A stretch of 64,000 bases of DNA from DATAPD01 sp036265385 (GCA_036265385.1 DATAPD010000045.1:46500-110499), one strand, 5' to 3'; positions 17,252 to 26,049 are shown, counted from the first letter of the stretch. The notes: generated from the letters alone by a model not told the origin. Translations and numbers: made by a program.

Positions 17252-18241
17252 ATGGCCAAACGCAATGAACCCATTCTTGAGCCCACAACCCAAGCTTTTA
17301 TCGACAGCCTCGCCGGGAGCAAACCCATTAACACGCTGTCTTATGCTGACGCGCGCAAGGTTCTCGAAGATGCTCAAGCCATCCAAGTTAGAAAGCCGCC
17401 CGCGGACGTAGAAGAGAAGGTGTTTCCAGTAGGTCCGACAGGAGAGGTCTCGGTACGCATTTATCGTCCACAAAATGCCAAGGGAGCTCTCCCAGTGGTG
17501 ATGTACTTCCACGGTGGTGGCTGGGTGCTCGGCAGCAAGAACACGCATGACAGACTGTTGCGGGACCTGGTCAACGGAACGAATGCAGCTTTCGTGTTCG
17601 TCAACTACACACCATCACCCGAGGCGCAGTTCCCCGTCCCGGTGGAGCAGTGTTATGCAGCAACGAAGTACGTCGCTGAAAACGGCAAACAGCTGGGATT
17701 GGACACAAGCCGTCTTGCCGTGGCGGGAGAGAGCGTAGGAGGCTACACGACGGCGGTAGTCGCGCAGCTGGCAAAAGAACGAAATGGCCCATCGATCCGA
17801 TACCAGGTGATGATGTATCCGGTCACGGATTCCAGCATGTCCCAGGCGTCGTATGAAGAGTTCGCGGACGGTCCATGGCTGACGAAAGCAGGGATGGCAT
17901 GGTTCTGGGATGCGTATGCCCCGAATAAAGAAGACCGGAAGAAGATAACGGCGTCGCCTTTGTCGGCGACAATCGAACAGCTGAAAGGATTGCCTCCCGC
18001 TTTGTTGATTACGGATGAGAACGACATTCTGCGTGATGAAGGCGAGCAGTATGCCAGGAAGCTGATGCAAGCGGGTGTTGAAGTGACGCCAATGAGGGTG
18101 ATCGCGACGCACCACGATTACGCATTGCTGAATGCGTTAGCCGATACTCCAGCAACGAAGCTCACGATCCAGGTTGTGTCCGAGAAACTCTCGGAAGCAC
18201 TTGGTTCCAAGGCGAGCACAGCGGTGCCAGCCGCGGCTTGA
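17252..18241 (+). CDS. Alpha/beta hydrolase, acetyl-esterase (hormone-sensitive lipase) family
   Basis: 329 residues, no signal peptide. Oxyanion motif HGGGW at 87-91, nucleophile elbow GESVGG with Ser161 (the family usually has GDSAGG), acid in LLITDENDILRDEG (about residue 255) and His in ATHHDYALLN (about 290). Together these give a full catalytic triad. Family members hydrolyse short-chain acyl esters. SD GGAGA lies before the ATG. A 9-bp stem hairpin follows the stop. Single gene. Confidence 0.92.
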   Translation: MAKRNEPILEPTTQAFIDSLAGSKPINTLSYADARKVLEDAQAIQVRKPPADVEEKVFPVGPTGEVSVRIYRPQNAKGALPVVMYFHGGGWVLGSKNTHDRLLRDLVNGTNAAFVFVNYTPSPEAQFPVPVEQCYAATKYVAENGKQLGLDTSRLAVAGESVGGYTTAVVAQLAKERNGPSIRYQVMMYPVTDSSMSQASYEEFADGPWLTKAGMAWFWDAYAPNKEDRKKITASPLSATIEQLKGLPPALLITDENDILRDEGEQYARKLMQAGVEVTPMRVIATHHDYALLNALADTPATKLTIQVVSEKLSEALGSKASTAVPAAA

Positions 18242-18253
18242 GGAGAAACAAGA

Positions 18254-18289
18254 GGCTCGCCAGCTGGATGCAAATCAGGTTGGCGAGCC
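18254..18289 (+). other. Hairpin after the esterase gene
   Basis: GGCTCGCCA pairs with TGGCGAGCC over an 18-nt loop. There is no T-run, so it may be a Rho-type or processing hairpin rather than an intrinsic terminator. Confidence 0.45.
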
Positions 18290-18489
18290 CGGTTGGGGTG
18301 GCTAAAGATAGTTCAGCAGGTCAATGAGTGATAACGCCTGTTAATGACAGTTGTCATCAATTCCGAAGGACCCTTTACTCGAAAGATAAGCAAGCCCGGT
18401 TCGCACGCCTCGCTGGCATAGGGCGATTCACAGCGGACGACGCTAACATTGTCGCGAGCGCGCGTCTATTGAAAGACAGGAGATATGTT

Positions 18490-19605
18490 ATGGAGCGCAG
18501 CTTCGTGAAATATCTGTTGCTTCGAGTATCACCGGCTCGCTTGAAAGCCAAGGTCTTGCTAATTTGTTTTGTGGCGGCCTCCGCGTTCGGTCAGTGGAAG
18601 CCCCAGAAGTCGAACACCGACGCCAGCTTGCACGGATTGAGTGTCGTCAATGCAAACGTAGTCTGGGCCAGCGGCACAGGTGGGACATTTGTCCTCACGA
18701 CGGACGGAGGAGAGATTTGGCAGGCTGGGACCGTCCCGGGCGGTGAGAAACTCGACTTCCGCGGCGTCTATGCCGTCGACGCCAAGACCGCGTACCTGAT
18801 GTCCATTGGCAACGGGAATGAATCGCGGATTTACAAGACGACAGATGCGGGCAAGACCTGGTCGTTGCAATACACAGAGCAGAATGCAAAAGCATTCCTT
18901 GACTGCATAGCCTTCTGGAATGCGACGCACGGCATAGTGATCGGCGATGCCGTGGATGGCAAGTTCGAGTTACTGACAACCTCCGACGGTGGCACACACT
19001 GGACGCCGTTGCGGTCGCAATCAGTACCGGCAGCGAAGGAGGGCGAAGGTTCCCCGGCCTCTGGGACATGCATCGCGACGTATTCCGAAAAGAAAGGAAA
19101 AAACGAACTCTGGCACGCCTGGTTCGTGACGGAGAACGCGTCGCGCGTCTTCCACACCGACGATGCCGGCAAGACATGGGCGATCTCCGAGTCACCGCTG
19201 GTCAAGGGGCTGAACCAGGGTGTTTTCTCGATCGCCGTGGTGGACGCCGACCGTTTGGCAATTGTCGGGGGCGACTACGATCATCCTCAGATGATGAAAC
19301 CCAATTCCGCCTATACCGACGATGGCGGCAGGACATGGAAAGAGAGTAACCGTCGTCCCGCTGGATACCGCTGGGGAATCGCGATCGTGCCTTACACCCC
19401 TGGTCCCACCGCGTTAGCGGTTGGGCCAACCGGAATGGACTATTCAATCGATCGCGGAAAGAACTGGCACCAGCTGAACGAAGTGGACGCCAACTCGATA
19501 TCATTCGCCGACGCTCACCACGGCTGGGCCGTCGGACAGAAAGGACAGATTCTGAAGTTCGAAGGTGCTGTGCCGGGCTACAATGCGCCCTTACCGAAGA
19601 AATAA
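18490..19605 (+). CDS. Secreted beta-propeller protein (YCF48/BNR-type repeats)
   Basis: I start at the ATG at 18490, which has AGGAGA at the right distance; 371 residues. A signal or anchor segment (KVLLICFVAASAFGQ) is followed by repeats with the aspartate-box form TTDGGEIWQ, TTDAGKTWSL, TSDGGTHWTP, HTDDAGKTWAI, YTDDGGRTWKE and SIDRGKNWH. These repeats form a sialidase-like or YCF48-type propeller; plant YCF48 helps photosystem II assembly, but in non-photosynthetic bacteria such proteins are extracytoplasmic with unknown partners. About six blades are visible. Confidence 0.88.
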   Translation: MERSFVKYLLLRVSPARLKAKVLLICFVAASAFGQWKPQKSNTDASLHGLSVVNANVVWASGTGGTFVLTTDGGEIWQAGTVPGGEKLDFRGVYAVDAKTAYLMSIGNGNESRIYKTTDAGKTWSLQYTEQNAKAFLDCIAFWNATHGIVIGDAVDGKFELLTTSDGGTHWTPLRSQSVPAAKEGEGSPASGTCIATYSEKKGKNELWHAWFVTENASRVFHTDDAGKTWAISESPLVKGLNQGVFSIAVVDADRLAIVGGDYDHPQMMKPNSAYTDDGGRTWKESNRRPAGYRWGIAIVPYTPGPTALAVGPTGMDYSIDRGKNWHQLNEVDANSISFADAHHGWAVGQKGQILKFEGAVPGYNAPLPKK

Positions 19606-19725
19606 CTCTATCAGAGATAATGCGGCAGTCATGACAACACCGCTTCCGGTGTGCAGCGCTCGCGTTCCGACTCATTTCAGCTGCAACCCTTGTCTTTATA
19701 GTCGACTAACCGGAAACTATCCCGG

Positions 19726-19758
19726 GTAGTTGGCGTAACATCGCTTACACTTATTGAG
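19726..19758 (+). repeat. Dispersed intergenic repeat, copy 1 (diverged)
   Basis: Reads GTTGGCGTAACATCGCTTAC and continues into ACTTATTGAG; same as copies 2 and 3 apart from a few bases. Confidence 0.6.
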
Positions 19759-19820
19759 CTGTCAATCTCCGCCGATATCAATGAGCGCAAACTCCTGATT
19801 TGGACGAAAGCTCTTTTTCA

Positions 19821-20444
19821 TCAATGAAGAGTCACAATCGCGGGATGAAGCTCCCACAAGGTTGCGGCGTTTCCACGGTCGTGCTCAAAGTCCTCGAATG
19901 CCATTCCGAGGACCTCGATCGGTAGGGCCGTTGCAAGTTCACCTCCGTGTTGGGAGTCCAGCCGAAATCCATGTTTCTTCAGCTGCGCCTGCAGATTTTG
20001 ACGAGCGCTGCAATATTCAGTGTCAACAGGTGTCTCGACGATCATTCTCGGAGCACTCTTATCTGCATTTTCTGAAATCTCCATGGAAATATCGCAATCC
20101 GCTGAGTTCACGCTAGCATTCTGAAGATACGCATCCGCAATGTGAAAGACCTGAAGTTCGCGGCCAGTGCGCGGTGCGTCGGGAGGTATGAAGACATCTT
20201 GTGGCCAGGTAAGAATTGTGTCGACAGACACCTCCTGGAGTGTCTCGTTCGCAATGGGTACATGCTTCGCAAGATGCCGATAATCGGCGATGTCCGGCTC
20301 AAGAGGCAAACACTTACAGAGATCCTCTGGCTTGGGCTGCAAGAAGCCGAAATCCTGACCGCTGCAACTCCATGTGGCCAAAGCTGCAAGAATGATCATA
20401 AAAATCGGATACGTTCGTCCGGCACTCCTAAGCTTGTAATTCAT
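19821..20444 (-). CDS. Secreted protein of unknown function
   Basis: 207 residues from the ATG at 20444 (a GTG six codons upstream is possible). An N-terminal hydrophobic stretch IFMIILAALATWSCSG looks like a signal peptide; the cysteine is not in a good lipobox. Mature part: CKCLPLEPDIADYRHLAKHVP, then a body with scattered cysteines (CDISMEI, EYCSARQ) and a C-terminal AATLWELHPAI. The WELHP ending recurs in bacterial periplasmic proteins that I cannot assign. Downstream 215 bp contain copy 1 of the intergenic repeat. Confidence 0.65.
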   Translation of the reverse strand: MNYKLRSAGRTYPIFMIILAALATWSCSGQDFGFLQPKPEDLCKCLPLEPDIADYRHLAKHVPIANETLQEVSVDTILTWPQDVFIPPDAPRTGRELQVFHIADAYLQNASVNSADCDISMEISENADKSAPRMIVETPVDTEYCSARQNLQAQLKKHGFRLDSQHGGELATALPIEVLGMAFEDFEHDRGNAATLWELHPAIVTLH

Positions 20445-20631
20445 CGCGAACTTAGATGCCACCCGGAACGATGGTGAACTAATTCATTGCCGCCCCGATC
20501 CGCTGCAAATATCTGCATAAAGGGAAGGGTCGAGGCTGATTGCCGATCGGTCCCTCCTTTTCTCCAGTCTTCACTCGATGTATCCCTGCAACAAACGCTG
20601 GCAGAGTAGAAGGTGAGAAGGACGCCCGGAT

Positions 20632-20660
20632 GGGGAGCTTTCTCGACCCATAAGCTCCCC
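20632..20660. other. Hairpin, 9-bp stem
   Basis: GGGGAGCTT and AAGCTCCCC pair over an 11-nt loop, 18 bp before a tiny membrane ORF. Confidence 0.5.
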
Positions 20661-20678
20661 GTTCTGGGTTAATGCCTT

Positions 20679-20777
20679 ATGGGACCGCTTGCGATTTACA
20701 AGTCTGCGTTTGCTTGGCTGGCCCTAGTGCTGGCAATGATGATGATTGTGATTGTCAATTGGCTCGCCATCCGGTGA
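20679..20777 (+). CDS. Possible 32-residue single-pass membrane peptide
   Basis: ATG to TGA, almost entirely one hydrophobic helix (SAFAWLALVLAMMMIVIVNW). There is no convincing Shine-Dalgarno sequence. It is too short to judge by composition and could be chance. Confidence 0.25.
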   Translation: MGPLAIYKSAFAWLALVLAMMMIVIVNWLAIR

Positions 20778-20870
20778 GCCTTTCTTGAAGAGTTTTGCGA
20801 AGGGTCATAGGTCTGAGGCAGCCCAAAATCAGTTGGGGCAGACAATTCCTGTTAAGTCATCCCCTCCTTA

Positions 20871-20902
20871 GTTGACGTAACATCGCCATTACACTCATTG
20901 AC
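20871..20902 (+). repeat. Dispersed intergenic repeat, copy 2
   Basis: Starts GTTGACGTAACATCGCCATT and is identical over 32 bases to copy 3. Confidence 0.75.
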
Positions 20903-20942
20903 CGATGCTCAAGAGCGGTATCGTCTGATTTCGCCAGCCTTT

Positions 20943-21248
20943 TCAATCCCGCGAACGCCGCGTCTTCCGACTGCGGAGGGCGTCAACTCCCTGCAAGGAT
21001 AAAAAAAACATAGTCAGAAGGCACAGAAGGAAGATTAACAGGCCGACTGCGGTGAGCACCCAATCCGGCAAGTTGGGAATCTTGTGGATGGGACCATACA
21101 AAAACAGAACTACCAGAGCAATGACTCCGCACTCGATTACCCTGTTCCCGCGATTTGCTTTGACTATTCTCCAAAATGCAAAGCCATATGCCCCAAAGAC
21201 GGCGAGGACTCCGATGATTGGCCGGACGATGGGTGAGGCGGTTGGCAA
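20943..21248 (-). CDS. Small integral membrane protein of unknown function
   Basis: About 100 residues with three predicted transmembrane helices: IIGVLAVFGAYGFAFW, VIECGVIALVVLFLYG and WVLTAVGLLIFLLCLLTMFF, ending in a basic tail RSRKTRRSRD. The only starts in frame are non-ATG (TTG at 21248 or CTG a few codons upstream), so the exact N-terminus is open. It lies between two identical copies of the intergenic repeat. No family recognised. Confidence 0.55.
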   Translation of the reverse strand: MPTASPIVRPIIGVLAVFGAYGFAFWRIVKANRGNRVIECGVIALVVLFLYGPIHKIPNLPDWVLTAVGLLIFLLCLLTMFFLSLQGVDALRSRKTRRSRD

Positions 21249-21297
21249 GGCTCTCCGTGCGTCCAGCGGAGTCTAGCACGGATGCTTCGTGACGATT

Positions 21298-21329
21298 GTT
21301 GACGTAACATCGCCATTACACTCATTGAC
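21298..21329 (+). repeat. Dispersed intergenic repeat, copy 3
   Basis: Identical over 32 bases to copy 2 (starts GTTGACGTAACATCGCCATT). It lies just upstream (plus-strand sense) of the 3' end of the dipeptidase gene. Confidence 0.75.
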
Positions 21330-21387
21330 TCTCAACAAGGCGAAGAGACGGCGCAAATTTGAGCTGATTCGGTCAGCCGGTTGAGGT

Positions 21388-22563
21388 TCATTGTCCTACG
21401 ACTTCACGAAGCACCCGCATGACATTCTCGCCCATGATCTTGCGAATGTCTGATTCCTTATAGCCACGTTTCAACAATGCGGCGACCAGGTTTGGCATTT
21501 TAGAAACATCTTCGAGGCCGCGAGGAAGGACGTCGTCGCCGTCGAAATCGCTTCCAATTCCTACGTGTTCGATACCTGCGATCTTCACAACGTGGTCTAT
21601 GCAGTCAGCGGCATCCTCGACCGTCGCATTGCCCACCCGCGGGTGCCATTCTCCGCTGGCTGCACCCTCTTTTGCTGCGAACTGATCAAGCTCCGCTCCT
21701 GTGAGGTTCGGTTCCAGGGCGTTCTCGTGAGCAATGGGGTCTTTCAAGGAGTCAGCATCCTTTTGATTGAGGAAAGCCGCAGGGAATGTAACACCCACCA
21801 CACCACCGTTTTTCGCGAGCGCTCGCATCATATCGTCGGTGATGTTCCGAGGAACGGCGCAAATCGTGCGGCACGAGGAGTGAGATGCGATCACTGGTTT
21901 AGCTGTGACTTGGAGGACGTCGTAGAAAGCCTTATCAGAGACATGTGACACATCGACAATCATGCCAATGTGGTTCATCTCGTGTACGACCTGCTTGCCG
22001 AATTCGGTCAGCCCATTATGTTCCTGCTTCCCCGTTGATGAGTCAGCCCAGTCATTGCTGCGAAAATGCGTTAGCGTCATGGAGAGAACGCCCATCCGTC
22101 GATACATCCGTAGTACGGCCAGATCGTTGTCTATCTGATGACCTCCCTCGACGCTCAGCACGGCAGCGATCTTTTTCTGGGCAACGATTCGCTCGATTTC
22201 TTTTGCGCTGGTCGCAAGCTCTATCTGGTCAGGGTAGTTGTCCAACACGCGCTGCATAGCATCTCGGAAATCCAAGGTGCGCCGGACTGCCTCAGAACCC
22301 TTGTAGTAAGTGGGTACCCACAATGCGAAGAACGGAACGCGGATTCCGCCCTCACGTAGTCTGGGAAGATCAATTGCGCCATCGGTCGATCGCTTCCCAA
22401 GATCGACATTTTCGTACATGACGCGTTGGACTGTGTCGTTGTGAGTATCGACGCCAAGGACGCTTCTTTGAATACGCTGCGCCTCACGGTTGATGTCTTG
22501 CGCAAACGAGAGATGCATACTCGTGAACAGGGTGATGCACAAACATAGCAGCCGCAATCTCAT
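21388..22563 (-). CDS. Secreted membrane-dipeptidase-like zinc peptidase (M19)
   Basis: From the ATG at 22563 the protein has 391 residues with a signal peptide (MRLRLLCLCITLFTSMHLSFAQ). M19 marks: the metal-binding start VDTHNDTVQRVM, VLSVEGGHQIDNDLAVLRMY with the bridging glutamate, LTHFRSNDWADSS, IVDVSHVSDKAFYDVL, PVIASHSSCRTICAVPRNITDD, and HVGIGSDFDGDDVLPRGL. Renal dipeptidase relatives hydrolyse dipeptides including D-amino-acid-containing ones. Transcribed divergently from the lipoprotein at 22679. Confidence 0.95.
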   Translation of the reverse strand: MRLRLLCLCITLFTSMHLSFAQDINREAQRIQRSVLGVDTHNDTVQRVMYENVDLGKRSTDGAIDLPRLREGGIRVPFFALWVPTYYKGSEAVRRTLDFRDAMQRVLDNYPDQIELATSAKEIERIVAQKKIAAVLSVEGGHQIDNDLAVLRMYRRMGVLSMTLTHFRSNDWADSSTGKQEHNGLTEFGKQVVHEMNHIGMIVDVSHVSDKAFYDVLQVTAKPVIASHSSCRTICAVPRNITDDMMRALAKNGGVVGVTFPAAFLNQKDADSLKDPIAHENALEPNLTGAELDQFAAKEGAASGEWHPRVGNATVEDAADCIDHVVKIAGIEHVGIGSDFDGDDVLPRGLEDVSKMPNLVAALLKRGYKESDIRKIMGENVMRVLREVVGQ

Positions 22564-22633
22564 GTATCGCTCCAAGTGGCAGGAGTATACGCTGCTCGGT
22601 CGATTCCAACAGACATTGGGATTTCGATTCTGG

Positions 22634-22660
22634 CAAACAATCGCTATTACACTCATTACC
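22634..22660 (+). repeat. Dispersed intergenic repeat, copy 4 (diverged)
   Basis: Core ATCGCTATTACACTCATTAC; here it ends 18 bp before the ATG of the gene at 22679, so it lies in a leader or promoter position. Confidence 0.5.
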
Positions 22661-22678
22661 GCTCAAAAGGAAAACTCT

Positions 22679-23125
22679 ATGACCAAGTTTCTCGTTTGTG
22701 TCGTGTCAGCGTTCTGGTGTCTTTCAGCTTGTGCTCAGTCCGGGGAGATGAAGGATATTGCCGTCGAATCCGAGATTTCGGCGCTCGAGCATTCTTGGGC
22801 CGCTGCGCAGAAGGCGAACGATGCGTCGGCAATTGCTTCCCTGCTTGCAGAGAACTATATAGAGGTGCTGCCGGACGGAAGCCTCATGAATAAATCTCAG
22901 GTCCTCGACGATGCCAAAAAGAGCAAGTACCAGACGATCGAACTAAGCGATCTCAAGATCATGAGCTTCGGTGACACCGCCATCGTCGTCGGCACGTTCG
23001 ACGCGAGGCACTCCGACAAAGACGGAAAGCCTCTGCAGGATCATGAACGCTTCGTAGACACTTGGCGCAAAATGCCAGACGGCAAGTGGCAGTGCATTGC
23101 GGAAGGCAATACTGTCTTGCGATAA
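22679..23125 (+). CDS. Lipoprotein with a DUF4440/NTF2-like (SnoaL-like) domain
   Basis: 148 residues from the ATG at 22679, preceded by AAAAGGAAAA. Signal with a good lipobox LSAC (Cys18). The mature part is one cone-shaped NTF2-like fold: ISALEHSWAAAQKANDASAI, SLLAENYIEVLPDGSLMNK, LKIMSFGDTAIVVGTFDARH and FVDTWRKMPDGKWQCIAEG. Members bind small ligands or act as steroid-isomerase-like enzymes; no catalytic residues are evident here. Confidence 0.85.
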   Translation: MTKFLVCVVSAFWCLSACAQSGEMKDIAVESEISALEHSWAAAQKANDASAIASLLAENYIEVLPDGSLMNKSQVLDDAKKSKYQTIELSDLKIMSFGDTAIVVGTFDARHSDKDGKPLQDHERFVDTWRKMPDGKWQCIAEGNTVLR

Positions 23126-23168
23126 ATCGCTCTCGTGGGGACAGCCTGCTCCTTGCAGGACAGTGGCG

Positions 23169-23193
23169 GAAGATCGCGATTACGCTCATGGCC
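23169..23193 (+). repeat. Dispersed intergenic repeat, copy 5 (diverged)
   Basis: Core ATCGCGATTACGCTCATGGC, in the convergent gap after the lipoprotein gene. Confidence 0.4.
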
Positions 23194-23255
23194 CGCTGAA
23201 GATGACTCCCACCTCGGATCAATGTGTGATAACGCCTGATCGATGAAGACACTTT

Positions 23256-23609
23256 TCACCCTGCAGCACCAGCCTTATCGACCGTACAGAGATACTTCGC
23301 ATCGATCCCCCCGGTTTGCTTGGCGACAGCGTTAAAACACAGTGCTCCTACGACCCCTGTGATCCACCCGGAAACGGCATACGATAAGACGGAAGCGATG
23401 CATAAGAAAATGTTGTAAAACACCCCGCTCGACCGGGCCAAGGTGAGGGTGAAATCAAGGCTGACAAGAGGGGCGAGTACTCCAAATGGCAGCGTTAGGT
23501 AGTCAGAGCCCTTGATCGCGAAAACAGCATAAGCGCTCAAGCCAAAGACGGTGTAGGTGATGCCCAGAACGCGTGCGAAAGGCTCAACTCGTATACCTAC
23601 AATGCGCAT
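23256..23609 (-). CDS. Small integral membrane protein of unknown function
   Basis: 117 residues with three or four hydrophobic stretches: VLGITYTVFGLSAYAVFAI, LTLPFGVLAPLVSLDFTLTL, FYNIFLCIASVLSYAVSGWI and GVVGALCFNAVA. The short C-terminal tail is polar. I know similar small membrane proteins from other Acidobacteria without assigned role. Flanked on both sides by diverged copies of the intergenic repeat. Confidence 0.7.
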   Translation of the reverse strand: MRIVGIRVEPFARVLGITYTVFGLSAYAVFAIKGSDYLTLPFGVLAPLVSLDFTLTLARSSGVFYNIFLCIASVLSYAVSGWITGVVGALCFNAVAKQTGGIDAKYLCTVDKAGAAG

Positions 23610-23690
23610 GATGACGACATTCTACGGCGGGTATAGAAATCGTTGCCATCTGATCAAAATCGCCGCGTCGCAACCATTGGCACGAGCTTT

Positions 23691-23715
23691 CTTAAGATCG
23701 CCATTGCTCATTGAC
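23691..23715 (+). repeat. Dispersed intergenic repeat, copy 6 (diverged)
   Basis: Core AAGATCGCCATTGCTCATTG with a two-base deletion relative to copies 2 and 3. Confidence 0.4.
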
Positions 23716-23775
23716 TTGTTTGGCCAAGGGTCGCAACGGGTGTTGAGCTGGTAGAGAAGGCGATTGCGCGGGCAA

Positions 23776-24597
23776 TCATTGATTCTTGGCTGAAGAAGCA
23801 GTGCCAACCGGAAGCCGCTGGAGGGTTTTGCCGGCGCGGGCGAATGCCTGGATTTCCGCACCAGCCTGGTGGCCGCTTAATACCTTCACATCGAGCAGTC
23901 CTTCGCTTGGAAACCCGTAAAGCTGAAAGCTGATCTCTGCGAGACACAAGCTCCATCCTTCCAACCATATCTGCAGGTCTGCGACTTGCTGTGCATCGCC
24001 ATTACAGACCACCAGTAGGTCGATGTCACTTCCTACGTTCGCATCTCCGGCCTCGGTGCTGCCGAACAGGTAAACGTCTTCGACTCCGAAGCGCACGGGA
24101 TCGATGGTGGCCGCGATGCGCTCGGCGAAGCGCAGCCGCCAGCGCCAATGTTCCGGCGCCGCACCCAGGCGTTCGCCACTGAGTTCCCGTTGCTTCCATT
24201 CGAGATACTCGCCAAGGCGATGGGCGATGTTGTCTAGCAGTTGGCGTTCTTCCTTGAGAAAGGGACCTTCCCACGCAACCGGCTTTTCACTTTTGTAGTG
24301 GACTTCAATTGCGCCCACGGTCGTGCGCCAGATCGATATCGGCGAGGGTAGTCGCCAAGGCGTATCCACGAAATCCGGCAATGCATGGGTGCGACCGAGA
24401 TATTCGATTCGCGCCGTGGTGTCCTCTGGAAACTGCCAAGCAGATGGGATCGCGTCGAGCACCCACTTGAATACCACTTGAGGGGGTTCCTCGCGACGCG
24501 AGAGCGCTGCGGCGACGTTGTAGAGGCAGCGCAGTTCTTTCGCGCGCTCCTTCAGAGCTGCGAGGTCATGATCGGGCTCTTTTTTTTGCTTTGTCAT
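23776..24597 (-). CDS. Fusion of a GAF-like sensory region with a minimal nucleotidyltransferase domain
   Basis: 273 residues. The first about 140 resemble the N-terminal ligand-sensing part seen in some PEP/pyruvate-binding proteins and sensor kinases (KERAKELRCLYNVAAALSR, FLKEERQLLDNIAHRLGEYL is the typical exit helix of a GAF module). After a linker, residues about 170-260 carry the polymerase-beta nucleotidyltransferase signature: GS at 179-180 and the metal pair D191/D193 in GSDIDLLVVCNG. The catalytic third aspartate may be in LLDVKVLSG. Such enzymes transfer nucleotides to small molecules or proteins. No HEPN partner gene is adjacent. Confidence 0.75.
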   Translation of the reverse strand: MTKQKKEPDHDLAALKERAKELRCLYNVAAALSRREEPPQVVFKWVLDAIPSAWQFPEDTTARIEYLGRTHALPDFVDTPWRLPSPISIWRTTVGAIEVHYKSEKPVAWEGPFLKEERQLLDNIAHRLGEYLEWKQRELSGERLGAAPEHWRWRLRFAERIAATIDPVRFGVEDVYLFGSTEAGDANVGSDIDLLVVCNGDAQQVADLQIWLEGWSLCLAEISFQLYGFPSEGLLDVKVLSGHQAGAEIQAFARAGKTLQRLPVGTASSAKNQ

Positions 24598-24663
24598 GTC
24601 AGTCGCTTCCGGTCAATATGTTAATGCCTTAAAGGATGCTGTGCGCCTTCTTCGAGTGGAGAC

Positions 24664-26049
24664 TTATGAAATGCTATGACGAGAGGGTCCGCCGCCATTG
24701 CGACGATAGATCAACCAGCCGCTACCAGCAGCGATTAAGGTCCCGAATACAATTTTCCCTTCGTAAAGCCAGACATTCGTCACGGCAACCGAGGGAACCA
24801 GGGCACTGATCAGGGCGAGGGCGGTCACGGCGAGACCCGGAGTGGCGCTCCAATATTTCCCAGCCTTCCATGCACTTCCGAAAATGTAGAAGAACGGGAG
24901 GAAGCCAGTAATGACCATGGTCGAGATGAGTTCATCGAACGCAGCTCTCATGGTGTCCCCGAGCTGATAAGCGATTAGCAAGAAACTGGAGACTATTCCC
25001 AAGGTCAGCATTGCGACGTGCGGCGTACCCCATTTCGGATGTACTCTCGCGATCGCCTTTGGCAGGAGACCGTCCACACCAGCGGCAAACGGCAGCCTGG
25101 AACAAGCGGTGCCAGCCGAACCCAGCGCCCCCACCCCACTAATAAAGAAGAGAATTGCGATGGAAAATGGCAGCCAGCCTGACTGCAGGATGGTGCCAGC
25201 CGCGCGCGAGAAATCGACGTAGCCGTTCAACTCGCTTACTTGTTCAGGAGGCAGAACGACGAGGAACGCTATCGTTGCGGAAACATAAAAAGCCATCGCT
25301 CCCGCCGATGCCATCCAGCCCGCTCGCCGGATGGTTCGTTCCGGGTCGTGGATCTCTCCGGCCATCATGCCAGCGCACTCCATTCCCGAAGTGGCGTAGG
25401 CGATGGCAGCCCAGACGCTGACCGTAGTCCAATCCCAGTGCGGCATCAGGTGAAACTCGGTGGCAGAGCCACGTCTTGTCCACGCAAGACATGCCACACA
25501 AATCAACACTCCCGCCAGTGCCCAGCTGGCAGCACAGCCGATGTTCTCGGTCCATCTGCCTATCCTCATCCCAACGAGGTTGGTGCCAATCGCAATCCAA
25601 ACAAGCGCGAGTGTAATCGTGAGCAGGTAGATGCGGTTGTCGCCGGCGCGGGAGTAAGTTGGACCGAGGAGAGACAACGGAACTTTTACGTGAAGGATGG
25701 CGGTCGTTGGAAGCTGAAAGGCGATACCAATCCAGTAAAGCCAAAACGCAAGAAAGCCATTCCATGGGCCGAAGTCTCTGGAGGTCCAAAGATAGAGGCC
25801 ACCTACTCCGGGGTATTTGACGACCAGAGCCGCGACTGTCGATGCGAGAGGCACAACAAACAGTAGCGCTGCTAAGAGCCATAACGTGACTGAAGTTGGA
25901 CCTGCGCGCGCTGCAAACGGGATCCAGCGTGCGGCAGTAATTCCAGCAATGGCAAAGAGTGTGAAATCACGAAGGCCAAGTGCGTGCTTTAGCGTGGGTT
26001 GGCTGGGTGCATGGGCTATCTGCGACGCATCCCCGACGGCTGTAGTCAT
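24664..26049 (-). CDS. APC-superfamily amino acid permease
   Basis: 461 residues with about 12 hydrophobic segments. N-terminal LKHALGLRDFTLFAIAGI, then LLAALLFVVPLASTVAALVVKYPGVGGLYLWTSRDFGPW (split over two helices; the GGLY pattern is characteristic), IAYATSGMECAGMMAGEIHDPERTIRRA with the consensus loop of this family, and KWGTPHVAMLTLGIVSSF. Relatives import amino acids or polyamines with protons. Single gene; 66 bp separate its stop from the start of the nucleotidyltransferase gene. Confidence 0.93.
   Translation of the reverse strand: MTTAVGDASQIAHAPSQPTLKHALGLRDFTLFAIAGITAARWIPFAARAGPTSVTLWLLAALLFVVPLASTVAALVVKYPGVGGLYLWTSRDFGPWNGFLAFWLYWIGIAFQLPTTAILHVKVPLSLLGPTYSRAGDNRIYLLTITLALVWIAIGTNLVGMRIGRWTENIGCAASWALAGVLICVACLAWTRRGSATEFHLMPHWDWTTVSVWAAIAYATSGMECAGMMAGEIHDPERTIRRAGWMASAGAMAFYVSATIAFLVVLPPEQVSELNGYVDFSRAAGTILQSGWLPFSIAILFFISGVGALGSAGTACSRLPFAAGVDGLLPKAIARVHPKWGTPHVAMLTLGIVSSFLLIAYQLGDTMRAAFDELISTMVITGFLPFFYIFGSAWKAGKYWSATPGLAVTALALISALVPSVAVTNVWLYEGKIVFGTLIAAGSGWLIYRRNGGGPSRHSIS

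Larger units (their letters stand above)
20445..20942. other. Intergenic stretch with a hairpin, a tiny ORF and repeat copy 2
   Basis: Contains the 9-bp stem GGGGAGCTT/AAGCTCCCC (20632-20660), a 32-codon ORF (20679-20777) and repeat copy 2 (20871-20902). Nothing else was recognised. Confidence 0.5.

Noticed and set aside
25240..25866. 208-residue plus-strand ORF
   Set aside because: Antisense to the APC permease, no motif.
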